Assembly (NCBI GenBank): GCA_033297205.1
Contig: MU859065.1
Span: 186,001-250,000 of the forward strand
Origin: Pseudoneurospora amorphoporcata
Lineage: Eukaryota; Ascomycota; Sordariomycetes; Sordariales; Sordariaceae
Length of the DNA stretch: 64,000 nucleotides
Direction: 5' to 3'
A program made the position numbers and the translations under genes. Each line of letters starts with the position of its first letter. Within the stretch, counting starts at the first letter, position 1. Under the pieces are notes generated by a model. That model saw nothing but the letters and a program-made list of their open reading frames with translations, was not told the DNA's origin and did no database searches. Below are positions 45,290 to 55,913 of this stretch, one piece after another.

Positions 45290-45776
45290 TCACTCTCTTG
45301 GGATTCTCATGTTCGCTTGGATCCTTTCCAGTAACTGCTCCCGGGTGTCCGACTCTTGTGGGTGAAGATTACGCTGGAGATGATAAGAATTAGCTCTCAA
45401 CATTAGCTTCGAGTTCGTTTCTGTCTGCTTGTAACAAAGCATGGGCACTCACCAGTGTAAGCCATCTGCGCATTTCCTCGCGAGTCCATTCTTCGGGGTT
45501 GCCCTTGGGGTCGGACTGGTCTTGAGGGAAGACGTCGCTTCCCCAGATAGACCATGCGGCGACTCCCGTCACGATGCCGGCGAACGCTATATGGGGTTAG
45601 TCAAGGTTCGGTCGACCTGCCCAACTGTTGAACAAGAAGCTTACCAAGAAATGCGTTCTTGCTCGCGGAAACTATCAGCAGAGATTCGACAAGCATGATT
45701 GGTTCAGTATGTTGAGTTGTTGTGAAGAGGTGGTACTCACTCGTGATCTCAACGCTTTATCCAGTGGCGTGGGCAT
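45290..45776 (-). CDS. Small single-pass membrane protein, 94 residues, four exons
   Basis: Found by joining exons on the minus strand: 45776-45737, 45671-45645 (27 nt), 45586-45453, 45373-45290. All junctions keep one frame. The last two introns have consensus donors (GTAAGC, GTGAGT) and YAG ends with CTAAC-like branches. The first uses GTACCA in my model because the better GTGAGT four bases upstream breaks the frame. The protein begins MPTPLDKALRSR, has one hydrophobic segment (NAFLAFAGIVTGVAAWSIWG), then WTREEMRRWLTLRNLHPQ and TREQLLERIQANMR, which resembles the SAP-like helix pair of Ish1/Msc1-type proteins. Mitochondrial or ER membrane location is plausible. I do not recognise a named family. 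Confidence 0.72.
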
Positions 45777-46382
45777 GTTTTAAGTAGTTCGGAACGGGGT
45801 TGTCTTGTAAGTGGTGGTTAGGCAAAAGGGTTGGCGCGCTGCTAAACATTAACGCCCAAACTGAGTTGTCTGATGAGGTGGCACTTGATCTGGAACAAAA
45901 AGAGGCTCTAGGTGGGACCGCGTGATTGATTTCTGATTATATACTATCTGGGTACACAAGTTTGAATCGTGTCCTCTCGAGGCCTCCACGAGTTGCGAAC
46001 CGAGCTTGAAGGCGACCTCTGCAATCAGATGTTCCAGATGGTCCAACGGTGACTGTTCATTAGAGTGAGGTGAGTTGACGCCACACGAGCTCCTGCGTCA
46101 CTGCGTCTTCCAAAGTGAAACGCAGTTACCAAAGTGCAGCATCAGCCACACTTGGAGCTTTCGCTAACGCCGCCATGTGTGATTTGGCTGAAGTGACAGC
46201 GGAAACAAGGGTGCGTCGCGTTAGCGGCCAATGCCCGCACCCTCCCCTGCCAAGCCACTCGCACCGCCCAGGCCCCAAACCCACACAAAATTATTTTCAT
46301 AGTACCTAAAATTCATCCACGCTCCTGAACTCCGTTGTCGTCGTCACCACAAGCACGGGAAGTCCAGCACCAAGTCGCCAAA
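45777..46382. other. Divergent promoter region, small membrane protein / RPL38
   Basis: About 600 bases between two start codons. Sequence just before RPL38 is C-rich, as usual for ribosomal-protein leaders. No other gene. Confidence 0.6.
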
Positions 46383-46875
46383 ATGCCTCAGGAAATCGGA
46401 GATATCAAGAAGGTACGTCGTCATGCTGAACCTGTGCACGTGTGTTGCAATTGGGACTTATCGCTGACTTTCGTTTCAACTACAGTTCATCGAGATCTGC
46501 CGGCGCAAGGACGCTTCCGGTATGTTTGACTGAGGGCCTGCCCGAGAACCACCGCCGCGAAAACCGAACGAAATTCTAACAGAGTCACTTTCAACCTACA
46601 GCCGCCCGGATCAAGAAGAACAAGTCTACCCAGCAGATCAAGTTCAAGGTCAGGTGCCAGAAGTACCTGTACACCCTTGTTCTCAAGGACTCCGAGAAGG
46701 CTGAGAAGCTCAAGGCTTCCCTCCCTCCTTGTACGCTCTCCCCGACCCCGAATATCTGATCGAGAGAAAAAGATGGACAACAAAGACAGCCGCGAGAGAA
46801 TGATGGAACTAACATGCGAACCTAGCCCTTACCATCGCCGACGTTGCTAAGCGCAACAAGAAGCAGACTGCTTAA
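46383..46875 (+). CDS. RPL38: 60S ribosomal protein eL38
   Basis: 80 residues from four exons: 46383-46412, 46486-46519 (34 nt), 46602-46730, 46826-46875. It is a component of the large cytosolic ribosomal subunit. The spliced protein starts MPQEIGDIKKFIEICRRKDA, continues ARIKKNKSTQQIKFKVRCQKYLYTLVL, and ends VAKRNKKQTA, matching eL38 at full length. All introns have GTRNG-type donors and CAG/TAG acceptors, and every phase is consistent. Three introns in an 80-codon gene is usual for intron-rich fungal ribosomal genes. It is divergent from the small membrane-protein gene. Confidence 0.95.
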
Positions 46876-47215
46876 ATTTCCCGACAATGAGGAAATGATG
46901 GCTGCTTTTGGGCGACTGGGAAGCAAATGAATGACGATTTTTGACTGCCTGGTTCTGGTGCTGGACATTTAATTCTCGCGAACTAAGACGGCGTTCTCGG
47001 ATCGGGGGAAACCTTCATGAGATTGGGAACAGGAGCACTTGCGAGAGCAGGTGCAGGTCTTCGGAGAAACGCGATGACTATTTAGTTGTCAAGGTCTCAG
47101 CGACCGCAAACCAACCCCATGCAGAGGGTCTCAATACACATTCATGAGCGACCAATTCTTGGACCCGAGACCGCGCATTTTCCCAACCAAGTGTCTGAGT
47201 GACAGAGAGAAGGCA
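46876..47215. other. Convergent intergenic region
   Basis: About 340 bases between the RPL38 and ABM-like gene ends. No feature seen. Confidence 0.6.
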
Positions 47216-47908
47216 CTACAGAAACCGTCTGTAGTGCTGTGTTTCCACCGACGAAGCGATGCCTGCAAGCTGACTGTACAGGGACGACTCGGACGACGCA
47301 GCGAACTCTTGCGTATGGCTTTCGACACAGGACCACCCGGAAACCAACATGAACTCCTCGCCCTCCGCCTCGCGATCGACAGTGCGCCCGCTCCTGACCA
47401 AGTGAGGATGTACGACCTTATCCATGCTAGCCTTCACCTTCGCGAGCGTTTCGGCAAAAATCTCCTTCTTATCGGTGTCGACAACGAATTGTTCAAGACT
47501 GATGACCGGGCTATCGAGGAGCGCAATCGTGTCAGGGGCGTGGCTACTACCAAAGATGTCGGTATCCAAGTGGGAAAGGCTGAGTCCGCCTGGCTGGTTG
47601 GGCGGCCCTGCGTTTGCGATGATGTCGGTCAAGTTTGAACCCTCCATCAACTGCTTGTTGTCGTCACTGAGGATCCATTGCCAATGCTCCTCCACGCAGC
47701 CCCAGTTTGTTGTAATAATTACCTGCGTCTCGTCGTCGATCCCCCGGAAACAAGCTACGGCCCGTGCCGAGGTGGAAGAGGGGCGATCGGGATAGGCACG
47801 GGCGTGCCATGCCTCTTGGATAAGAGTGGCCCCGCTGAGGACGTCTCGGAGGGTTGAGTCGGTGACCCCGGCGTGAATGCGGATGATGGCAATCTCGGTG
47901 ACGGTCAT
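47216..47908 (-). CDS. ABM-like (dimeric alpha-beta barrel) protein, fungal, unknown function
   Basis: Single-exon 230-residue protein starting MTVTEIAIIRIHAGV. The layout suggests two ferredoxin-like half-barrels. The first has the beta-strand start, an ATLIQEAWHAR region and CFRGIDDETQVIITTNWGCVEEHWQW. The second begins near LLDSPVISLEQFVVD and ends FMLVSGWSCVESHTQEF. Paired repeats with W/H near the end of each are typical of fungal ABM-superfamily proteins. Such folds include monooxygenases, but no catalytic set can be named here. It has no signal peptide or membrane segment and is probably cytosolic. The start is the first ATG after a short, non-conserved leader. Confidence 0.75.
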   Translation of the reverse strand: MTVTEIAIIRIHAGVTDSTLRDVLSGATLIQEAWHARAYPDRPSSTSARAVACFRGIDDETQVIITTNWGCVEEHWQWILSDDNKQLMEGSNLTDIIANAGPPNQPGGLSLSHLDTDIFGSSHAPDTIALLDSPVISLEQFVVDTDKKEIFAETLAKVKASMDKVVHPHLVRSGRTVDREAEGEEFMLVSGWSCVESHTQEFAASSESSLYSQLAGIASSVETQHYRRFL

Positions 47909-49870
47909 TGTTGAGATATGTTCGTGTCAGTTGAGTTAGGATGTGAGCTTGAGGGCTTGAACGTTATGCATTCTCCATTTCTTAACAAAATCTATATGTG
48001 GTGGTTGAAGTTTACTATAGTTCCACTCATCCCAACAACAGACACAAATTAGGCTACCTTGGAATTCGTATTCATACGCGGCACAGTTTCGGGGTTCCAT
48101 GGATTATATGCATCTTTCCTGGAATCGTGCCATCCATGTTATCACATCCCTCAAACCATAACCATTATGGTGCTCTGTGATTCAACGTCAATGGGGGCTG
48201 TCCCGGTCGTCACCGGTGAGTATGAGCAGCAACTATGCTACAAAGATGGCATGCGATGATATGTTCACAATCATCTCTGAACAGTCTCCACAAAAGATCC
48301 CTACTGATGTCGTAGATGTATGACGACGGAAGTTCTTGGCAAAACGGCACTACGATCTTTTGTAAATCAGGCATCGCCAAAGTCTTTGGGCTGTGATACA
48401 AATTGCCAACTCATGTACCTATGCACTTCGACAAACATGTCGAAACACAGCCGAAGCTCTCGTCAATACCTGCCCTAGAAGATAGTCAGGAATGAGCCCA
48501 ACAAATCGAGTCGAAATAGGAAAAGTTCGGGTGACCACCTGACGTTTGTCGGTTGGAATTCAAAGCTTCGTCAAGCGTGGTCTAGCAGACTAGCCCTAGG
48601 TCTAGGGCAGTTGGAAACGGCAAAGATTCGGACTTCTGGACTTTCTTCGTTGTTCTCCAGGATCCCGGTGGTTATCCTGCACCAAGAGAAATCCTGGGTG
48701 ATGCCACGCCTCGCCTGTTGCAATCCAGACTCGACTGCCCTCCTCCCTGTTCGAGGCGTTGTCCAGTTCACTGGAAGCTAGCGTTGTGTTGAGAATCCAG
48801 AAGGGCCAGAAAGCGCCAATCAGCGGCATTGAGAAGGAAATCCAGAGCAAAAGCCCCCCTGTCAATAAAAGTCGATGATGACAACCCCTTTTCTGCATGG
48901 ACAGTAGCGGCTTCGGCGTGCGGGGCTGAGATTTCCAATGGGCAAAGAGTAGGTTTTGATATAGGCGTAGATAGCTTCGCTTGTAGCGGACAGAAAGTAG
49001 AATGGCATCAGACACCGGCAGCCGTTGAATAGGTATGGAAAAAAAGGAAGATATCTGGAACCCACCGACCCTGGCTCTCTCTGCCGATGTACATAAAAGC
49101 TTCTCTGGCTTATCACTTTGACTCCGGACCCCTTTCTTAGGTACACACAGTCACACACTCTCCGCCCGCAGTTGCTGCAATCGCAAGTCGGCACCCCTCG
49201 GCACCCAATCAACCCAAGTCAACACCAACTGACAGCGCCATCCGCCCTCGAACTCTGTCATTTTGCGCAACCTCAACACGGCACGTCTGCAAGATTATTT
49301 GCATCGCAAACACTCTGAGGCTTGTCACTTTGTGCAACTTGTGGTCGTCTGGCGTATCAGGAACACCAATCGCACTTGTTCACAGCCTCCGCATAATATC
49401 TGTCATCTGGACCTTGCAGACTCCGAAAGCAAGGAAAAAGATCGGCAGTATATCAACAACCCCCGTCTCGCCCGCTTGCTTCACCACCATACCTACGCCG
49501 CGATACCCTCAGTTGCTTTGGGACCTGTCTGTCCTCTCAAGCCCCCAATTCCTCTAGGGCTCCAATTTCATACTTATCTCTTCCTACCCAGGCAGCTTCG
49601 GTTGCCTTTATTGCTGATTCACGGCCCCGCCCGACTCGCTCATCACCTCAGCGCCACGGCACAGTTCTGCCTCAACGTGAACTAGTACTCAGCCATCATA
49701 CCTGTTGGCGATTCCACAGTTCAACCAGTTGCGCCGGATCTGTACATATAGCCCCTCTACGAAGGACCCCTCCCGCTTGGCATTGTTGTTGGTGTTGGTG
49801 TCGCAAACACATACCGAGGGACGCTCGGGTCGATTACGTACAAGATACACACAAAGAAACCTACCTAACC
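47909..49870. other. 2 kb divergent intergenic region, ABM gene / mevalonate kinase
   Basis: Contains a minus ORF of 137 codons (48602-49015) with one hydrophobic stretch but no domain and no splice partner; I leave it uncalled. From about 49100 to 49870 the plus strand is C-rich and A-poor, consistent with a long mevalonate kinase promoter and leader. Confidence 0.55.
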
Positions 49871-51546
49871 ATGGCGGAACAAGAAACCATCGGAGTCAGT
49901 GGATTCCCTCATGAGTCCGAGCAGGGAGACCAACACATAAACGGAGACGCGAGCGAAACCGTCAACGGAAGCACCAGCAATGGTGGTCTTAGAGTGACCA
50001 TTCAAGAAAGCGCCAGCAGCTCCGTCAACGGGGGCTCTCCTACGAACGGCACGATAACACCCAGACGAAAGAAGATGGAGCGCAAAAAGTCCAGCCCTAT
50101 GATGCCGACCTTCATGGTCTCGGCGCCAGGAAAGGTCATTGTGTTTGGAGAGCACGCAGTGGTTCACGGCAAGGTATGTTGAGCAGGCGCATAGGTCATA
50201 AGAGTGCTGGAAAAGGGGAAAATAGTTATCAGAGGCTAACAGACGTCTCTCTTCATCAGGCTGCGATTGCTGCCGCCATCTCTTTGCGATCTTACCTGCT
50301 CGTCAACACGCTTTCCAAGTCTAAGAGAACTGTAACACTGAAATTCCCCGACATCGAGTTCGATCATTCGTGGAATATCGACGAGCTCCCATGGAAGATA
50401 TTCCAGCAACCAGGGAAAAAGAAGTACTACTACAGCCTCGTCACCGAGATCGACCAAGAACTTGTCGATGCCGTACAACCCTTCCTCACCGATGTCTCGA
50501 TAGACAAGCCCGCCGAAATCCGCAAGGTGCATCAGAATTCGGCCGGCTCCTTCCTCTACATGTTCCTCTCCCTCGGCTCGCAGTCGTTCCCCGGCTGCCA
50601 GTACACATTGCGCTCGACGATCCCCATCGGAGCCGGCCTGGGCAGTAGCGCTACCATTGCCGTCTGCTTGTCGGCAGCGCTCTTGCTCCAGCTTCGGACA
50701 CTGTCCGGCCCCCATCCCGATCAGCCTCCCGAGGAAGCCAGGCTACAAATCGAGCGCATCAACCGGTGGGCATTTGTCTACGAGATGTTCATCCACGGCA
50801 ACCCCTCGGGCGTGGACAACACGGTATCAACACAGGGCAAGGCGGTCGTCTTCCAACGGACAGACTACAACCAGCCGCCCTCCGTGCGGCCGCTGTGGGA
50901 CTTCCCCAAGCTCCCGCTCCTCCTCGTAGACACCAGGACGGCCAAGTCAACAGCGCACGAGGTCGCCAAGGTGGCCACGCTAAAGAAGAAGCACCCGCAG
51001 CTGGTGGGCACCATCCTGAGCGCCATGGACCAGGTCACGCACAGCTCTGCGCAGCTGATCGAGGAGCAAGGATTCGACACGAAGGACGAGGAGAGCCTGA
51101 GCAAGGTGGGCGAGATGATGACCATCAACCACGGCCTGCTGGTGTCGCTAGGCGTGTCGCACCCCCGCCTGGAGCGCGTGCGCGAGCTGGTTGATCATGA
51201 GGGAATCGGGTGGACGAAACTCACTGGTGCGGGCGGTGGCGGATGCTCGATCACGCTGCTGCGGCCAAATGTGCCGCGCGAGAAGCTGGAGAAGCTGGAG
51301 AAACAGCTGAACGAGGAGGGCTACTCCAAGTTTGAGACAACACTCGGTAGCGACGGTGTTGGCGTGCTTTGGCCGGCTGTGCTGAAGAACGGCATGGATG
51401 AGGATGAGGAGGGTGGTATGGAGATTGACCTGGAGAAGTTCCTCAGCGCGGAGAGTAACGAAGCGCTTGAGAAGCTTGTCGGTGTACATGGGGACCGGGG
51501 TGAGCGGGAAGGCTGGAAGTTCTGGAGGGTTGAAAACCGGGACTAA
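49871..51546 (+). CDS. ERG12: Mevalonate kinase
   Basis: 529 residues from two exons, 49871-50173 and 50260-51546; intron 50174-50259 has GTATGT and CATCAG ends. It phosphorylates mevalonate with ATP, an early sterol and isoprenoid step in cytosol or peroxisome. GHMP-kinase motifs: N-terminal MVSAPGKVIVFGEHAVVHGK interrupted by the intron, the glycine-rich ATP loop PIGAGLGSSATIAV at about residues 222-235, HGNPSGVDNTVST and the C-terminal KLTGAGGGGCSITLL. An N-terminal extension of about 78 residues rich in Ser/Asn/Gly precedes the kinase core and is low complexity; the core alone matches the family size. The prenyltransferase alpha gene follows 650 bases downstream on the same strand. Confidence 0.94.
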
Positions 51547-52197
51547 TGGATGGGTGGACGGTAATGGAGTCCGTCCCATGTTGGTGTGCAGTCAAAGCAA
51601 GGGATGACAGGCCAGGTGCAGGTGTTGAGGGTTTCTACTCCCCACGATACCTAAAAAGGAGCTGGCAGCAGGAGGCAAATCTCCCCTACCTATTTGACTT
51701 CCTCACTTCAGTTGTACATATCGCGTTCTATTCTTGCTGAGGGCGCGAAGGTGGAAAGATTACTACATAATGAGTTTTACCTATTTAATAAGGTGTATGT
51801 ACTAGAGGATTGTTTGGAAGTCAGTATGAGGGAGTTGCCAAGTGGTGGTGATGGGGAGGAGGTGAGGTGATGGGGAAGTATAAACTAGATATTATGCATG
51901 CACTTCAGGGCGGGGGCACCTTTTGGGATAAGTAGAAGGAATAGTCAAGAAAAAAAAAAGGAAAAAAAAAGGGGGCGATAAGCGATGTTTGCGGTTACCA
52001 CGAAGATCATGATAATCCGTGCAAAGTTGCGATTGTTTTGTTCAATACGCCACTGGTGCTTTCGACGTTCTCGTCACTTTGTATCTTTCACAATCCGACG
52101 ACGGGACCGCAAATCAATGGGTTCACTACAGCAAGGTCCCCGTTCCGCTGCGCTTTAAGACCCCACCATTTCCCCCTTAGCAACCACCTCATAAACA
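51547..52197. other. Intergenic between ERG12 and RAM2 (tandem, plus)
   Basis: About 650 bases with an A/G-rich run near 51950-51975 and no gene. It carries the ERG12 3' end and RAM2 promoter. Confidence 0.6.
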
Positions 52198-54106
52198 ATG
52201 CCGCCCAAAAACAAAGTGGCCACAAAGCCCAAAGCAACCGAATGTAAGTTTCTTCTCGTCATCTTCGACCTCGAAAGATCCTGATTGTATCTTCACCGTG
52301 TTTCTGTTTGCAGCTTGTCCATCCGTTGTTGGAAGGTTGTAGCTAACCGGGAGCGTCCTCTCCATTCAAAGCAGCTCCAGCGACTATTACCACCACGACC
52401 ACCAATCCCACCACAACCACGAGTACTAGCCAACCGGCATCGCAACCATCCGAACCTACCACCGTCCTCGAACGTAGCCAACACCGTTACGAACAGACCC
52501 GCCCATTCGAAGCAGCCCGTCGACAGCACGGACTCAGCAAACTCTCCAAAGAAGATCAGAAAGGTTGGATCTGCGACCAGCTCCTCCACCTGACCGACCG
52601 CCTCCCCGCAGCCAGCCGATCGCGCCTCCTCGGCCCCAAAGCGTCCAAGGAGATCTGGTGGACCATCAACGGGACCAACTCGATCGTTCGCGGACTCAAG
52701 TACAAGCACAAGTCAGAACCCCATACCACCTGGGGCACCGACCGTGACGGCCACGACGTCGGCAGCTATAGCATTGAGCGGTTCGACGAGAGGACCAAGA
52801 AGCGGATCGCCTTGACAGCGCTCCAAGTGTCGAGTAGAGTATTCCGGGAGAACGTCGAGCGCGAGAAGAGAGGATACGTCGACGCCAGGTCCGGGCAAGA
52901 GGTTATTGTTACGGAACGAGAGATCGACGAGGAAAAGGTCAGACGAAGCAAGATGGCTGCGCTCAAGAAGGAACTATACGGCGAGATCACGGGGAAGCTG
53001 GCGAGCAGCGTGGAGTGGGAGGATGTGGTGCCTATTCCGCATGAGGAGCCCGAAGGCGCGCTGGCGGCGATTGCTTATCCGGCTGAGTATGCTGAGGGTA
53101 TGATGTCTCCCTTCCTTGCTTCCCTACCTTTATATGACAGAACGAATGCTAATTGGTATGGTGTCAAACAGCAATGTCCTACCTCCGTGCTGTCATGTCC
53201 AAAAAGGAGTACTCCCCCCGCTGCCTCCGGCTAACCGAACACATCATCGCCATGAACGCCGCGCACTACACCGTCTGGCTCTACCGCGCCGCCAACATCT
53301 TCGCCCTGGGTCTCTCCATCCCCGAAGAAATTGAGTGGCTGAACGAAGTCGCCCTCGCCAACCTCAAGAACTACCAAATCTGGCACCACCGTCATTTGTT
53401 AGTGGAACACTATTACCCAACCATCGCCTCGGACCCGACGGCTCTCGCCCAATTCGCCAAACAAGAGCGTGACTTCCTTATCGCCATCCTCTCCGAAGAC
53501 ACCAAGAACTATCACGTCTGGTCGTACCGCTCGTGGCTGGTGGGCAAGCTGGGGATGTGGGAAGACGAGGAAGAACTCAAGTCGATTGAGACGCTCATTG
53601 ATGAAGACGTGCGCAACAACTCTGCTTGGTCGCACCGGTTTTTCCTGGTGTTCTCAAACCCCAAGTACGCTACGCCGGGCAAGGGGGCGACTGAAAGGGA
53701 CGAGAAGGTCACCCAAGAATTGGTGGATAGAGAGGTCAAGTATGCCCAGGAGAAGACGTACTTGGCGCCGCAGAACCAGAGTCCCTGGAATTACATGCGG
53801 GGTGTTTTGGTTAAGGGTGGTCAGCAATTGGCGAGCGTGCAGGGGTTTGTGGAGGAGTTTGTGGTTAAGCTTGGTGAAGGTGAGGAAGAGGAGGAGGTTA
53901 GGAGTACTCATGCGTTGGATTTGTTGGCGGAGATTTATGCGGAGAAGGGGGAGAACGAGAAGGCGGATTTGTGCTTGAGGAGGTTGGCGGAGAAATGGGA
54001 TCGGATTCGGGGAGGGTATTGGGAGTGGAGGAGGAAGTGTTTGACAAAGAGTGCGAAGGTGGTTGAGGAGGAGACTGAGAAGGTCGAGGCCGTTGCGGTG
54101 GCTTAG
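52198..54106 (+). CDS. RAM2: Protein farnesyltransferase/geranylgeranyltransferase type-1 alpha subunit with a long N-terminal extension
   Basis: 568 residues from three exons: 52198-52243, 52372-53097, 53172-54106. The alpha subunit supports attachment of farnesyl or geranylgeranyl to CAAX cysteines as part of a heterodimer. The family region starts near residue 240 (EWEDVVPIPHEEPEG, AIAYPAEYAEAMSYLRAV) and has PPTA repeats: HYTVWLYR, NYQIWHHR, NYHVWSYR, NNSAWSHR and QSPWNYMR. Intron 2 (53098-53171, GTATGA...AACAG) sits inside a conserved stretch and joins perfectly. The first 230-240 residues, Thr/Ser-rich then charged (HRYEQTRPFEAARRQHGLS, KEIWWTINGTNSIVRGLKYK), are outside the usual 330-380 residue family. 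The frame is continuous, so the extension is real if exon 1 is right. The intron 1 acceptor is AAGCAG, two in-frame choices one codon apart. Confidence 0.87.
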
Positions 54107-54621
54107 GAGGGTTGGGAAGGAATGGATAATTTCGGAGTGGGACTATGAGTAGTAGTTAACAGCAGTTATAGGATAGCTCAGTAGCGAGCATATGGTCCAG
54201 GTAAAGGGCACCTGGTAGTATGGATTATTCGGTGTAGAAATATCCAACGGATCACTTTGTTAGTTGTCTTGTAGGATAATTTCCATGGACTTTTAATAGT
54301 CTGGCTGTTTGGGTACCTCTATCATGTGTATTTCGTGCCATCGGTTTCTCATATGTTGTTTCTCTTCAAGTATTATTGCGCCATGTTTGAAATCCTTCTC
54401 TTTTCCGTCCTTGACGCCAAATTCCATAAGCTACCATAAACGCTGAAGCAAGCACATTTGCTGATCTTGGATATCCAGTGAAGCAAGCAAAAACCCTTTG
54501 ATGTATCCTTTCTAATATTTCCCCTTCCCCGCTTGCCCCTCTGCTCTTCCCACCTCCGCTCCCTCACATCCTGAACGTTGCTTTCAGCCACCATGTCATC
54601 CATCGTCAGAGCCGTACCCCT
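54107..54621. other. Convergent intergenic region
   Basis: About 515 bases where RAM2 and the Mtr2-like gene both end. No gene or RNA seen. Confidence 0.6.
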
Positions 54622-55275
54622 CTAGTACGCCCTATAAGTATGACTAGCAACCAAATACCTCTTATGACCCTTAAACTTGGGCCTCGTCACAAAGTCCCAA
54701 TTAGGCACCAGCACAAAAACGTCCGAAAAATGCTGTTTCGGCGGCGTCCCCTTTTCCTTTCCTCCGAACGTCACACTGCCCGCAACAGTAACAACCATCA
54801 TAAGCCTCGCGTCCTCCGTCCTTTGCATCAACTTGGAGTCGGTAGCAGCCTGAATTTCCGCCGGAGCAGCGAATCGGTAATCCTTGTTGATGACGTGCAC
54901 GTCAAACCCCTCGACTTCGTACTTGACTTTTCCCTTGGAGCCGGTGAAGGGGATCAGGCGCTGTTGTTCCAGGAGAGCGTCCCATTCTTCGGGCGTGGCG
55001 ACGACGGTGCCGTTGATGCAAATGTCTGCGGGTGGGTGCGAGGCGGCGAGGTACTTGGCGTTGGAGTTGATGTAGGCTGAGGCGATGGGCTTGCCGTCGG
55101 TGAGTTGCGTGTAGTACCAGTCTGTGAAGGCACGAGCGGCTGTTGATGGGGTGGTTAATATGGGTAAAATGGGCGGTGAGGTGGGCGAGAAAGAGGGTGA
55201 GTGGGTGAGTGGACAGGTGGGCGTACCTTCGCCTGAGGAGCGGATGATGGCTTCGTCTTTTGAGATAGTAGCCAT
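54622..55275 (-). CDS. MTR2: NTF2-like mRNA export protein (Mtr2-like)
   Basis: 188 residues from two exons, 55275-55227 and 55139-54622. Intron 55226-55140 has GTACGC and ACAG ends; without it the frame also stays open and yields a Pro/Ser-rich stretch. The spliced start is MATISKDEAIIRSSGEG then AARAFTDWYYTQL. The rest reads as one NTF2-like cone: KYLAASHPPADICINGTVV, EVEGFDVHVINKDYR, MMVVTVAGSVTFG and HFSDVFVLVPNWDF, ending YLVASHTYRAY. Size and ending fit fungal Mtr2, which pairs with Mex67 for nuclear mRNA export. NTF2 paralogues such as Nxt-type proteins are the alternative. Confidence 0.8.
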   Translation of the reverse strand: MATISKDEAIIRSSGEGTPTCPLTHSPSFSPTSPPILPILTTPSTAARAFTDWYYTQLTDGKPIASAYINSNAKYLAASHPPADICINGTVVATPEEWDALLEQQRLIPFTGSKGKVKYEVEGFDVHVINKDYRFAAPAEIQAATDSKLMQRTEDARLMMVVTVAGSVTFGGKEKGTPPKQHFSDVFVLVPNWDFVTRPKFKGHKRYLVASHTYRAY

Positions 55276-55913
55276 TTTGGGCTGTGGTGTGAAGAGAGAT
55301 CTTGTTTCTCTGGTTGGTGCAGCAAGGGGTGGGCGACAAGGCCGCTTGGCTGGGGATTCCCGCTGATATGCTTCGATGACGCTGATGGTGATGAGACTGT
55401 CTTGATGACTTCGCTGGTTGTGAAGCAAGAGCCCGCGATTGGTCGAAGGACTGATATATAGAGTTGCCGTCTAGCGATGATTTGTGACAATGCTTGATAG
55501 ATTTCGCTTGGGATGTAATTTGTAGGGTGTGCGTCGAGGATGAACTTTTGGGAGGTTGAGGTGCGTAAGGTGGTTGAAGAAGTGAAGTGGAAGGTGAGTG
55601 AATGTTAAAAGGACGTAGAAGTGGGCCCTTTTGAAGGTGTTTTGCCTTCCCTTTGGCTGCAGGCCGAGACATGCTTCACTCGCAGAATGCAGGTTGCAAA
55701 GTCCCACCTTTCCCCCAACACGGTGTCTTTAGCCACATCACATGCAAGCAGAAGTTCCTCAATCCGTCTGATGTCTTGTCCTGTCAATGCATTATTATTT
55801 GATTATTACGTTGTTGTTGATCGTCCGTCATCCGTCTTTTAATGTATGTAATTCATCCAACGTCAGTCATACCCAATCCTGAACCTGAACCCGAACCCAC
55901 TTCTTTTCTTTTA
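55276..55913. other. Intergenic between MTR2-like and PGA2 genes (tandem, minus)
   Basis: Promoter of the Mtr2-like gene and 3' end of PGA2. Two ORFs reading upstream of 55275 in other frames are extensions without family character. Nothing else seen. Confidence 0.6.

Noticed and set aside
48602..49015. 137-codon minus ORF with a hydrophobic stretch
   Set aside because: No homology recognised, no splice partner, and it lies in a likely promoter/leader region; too weak to call.
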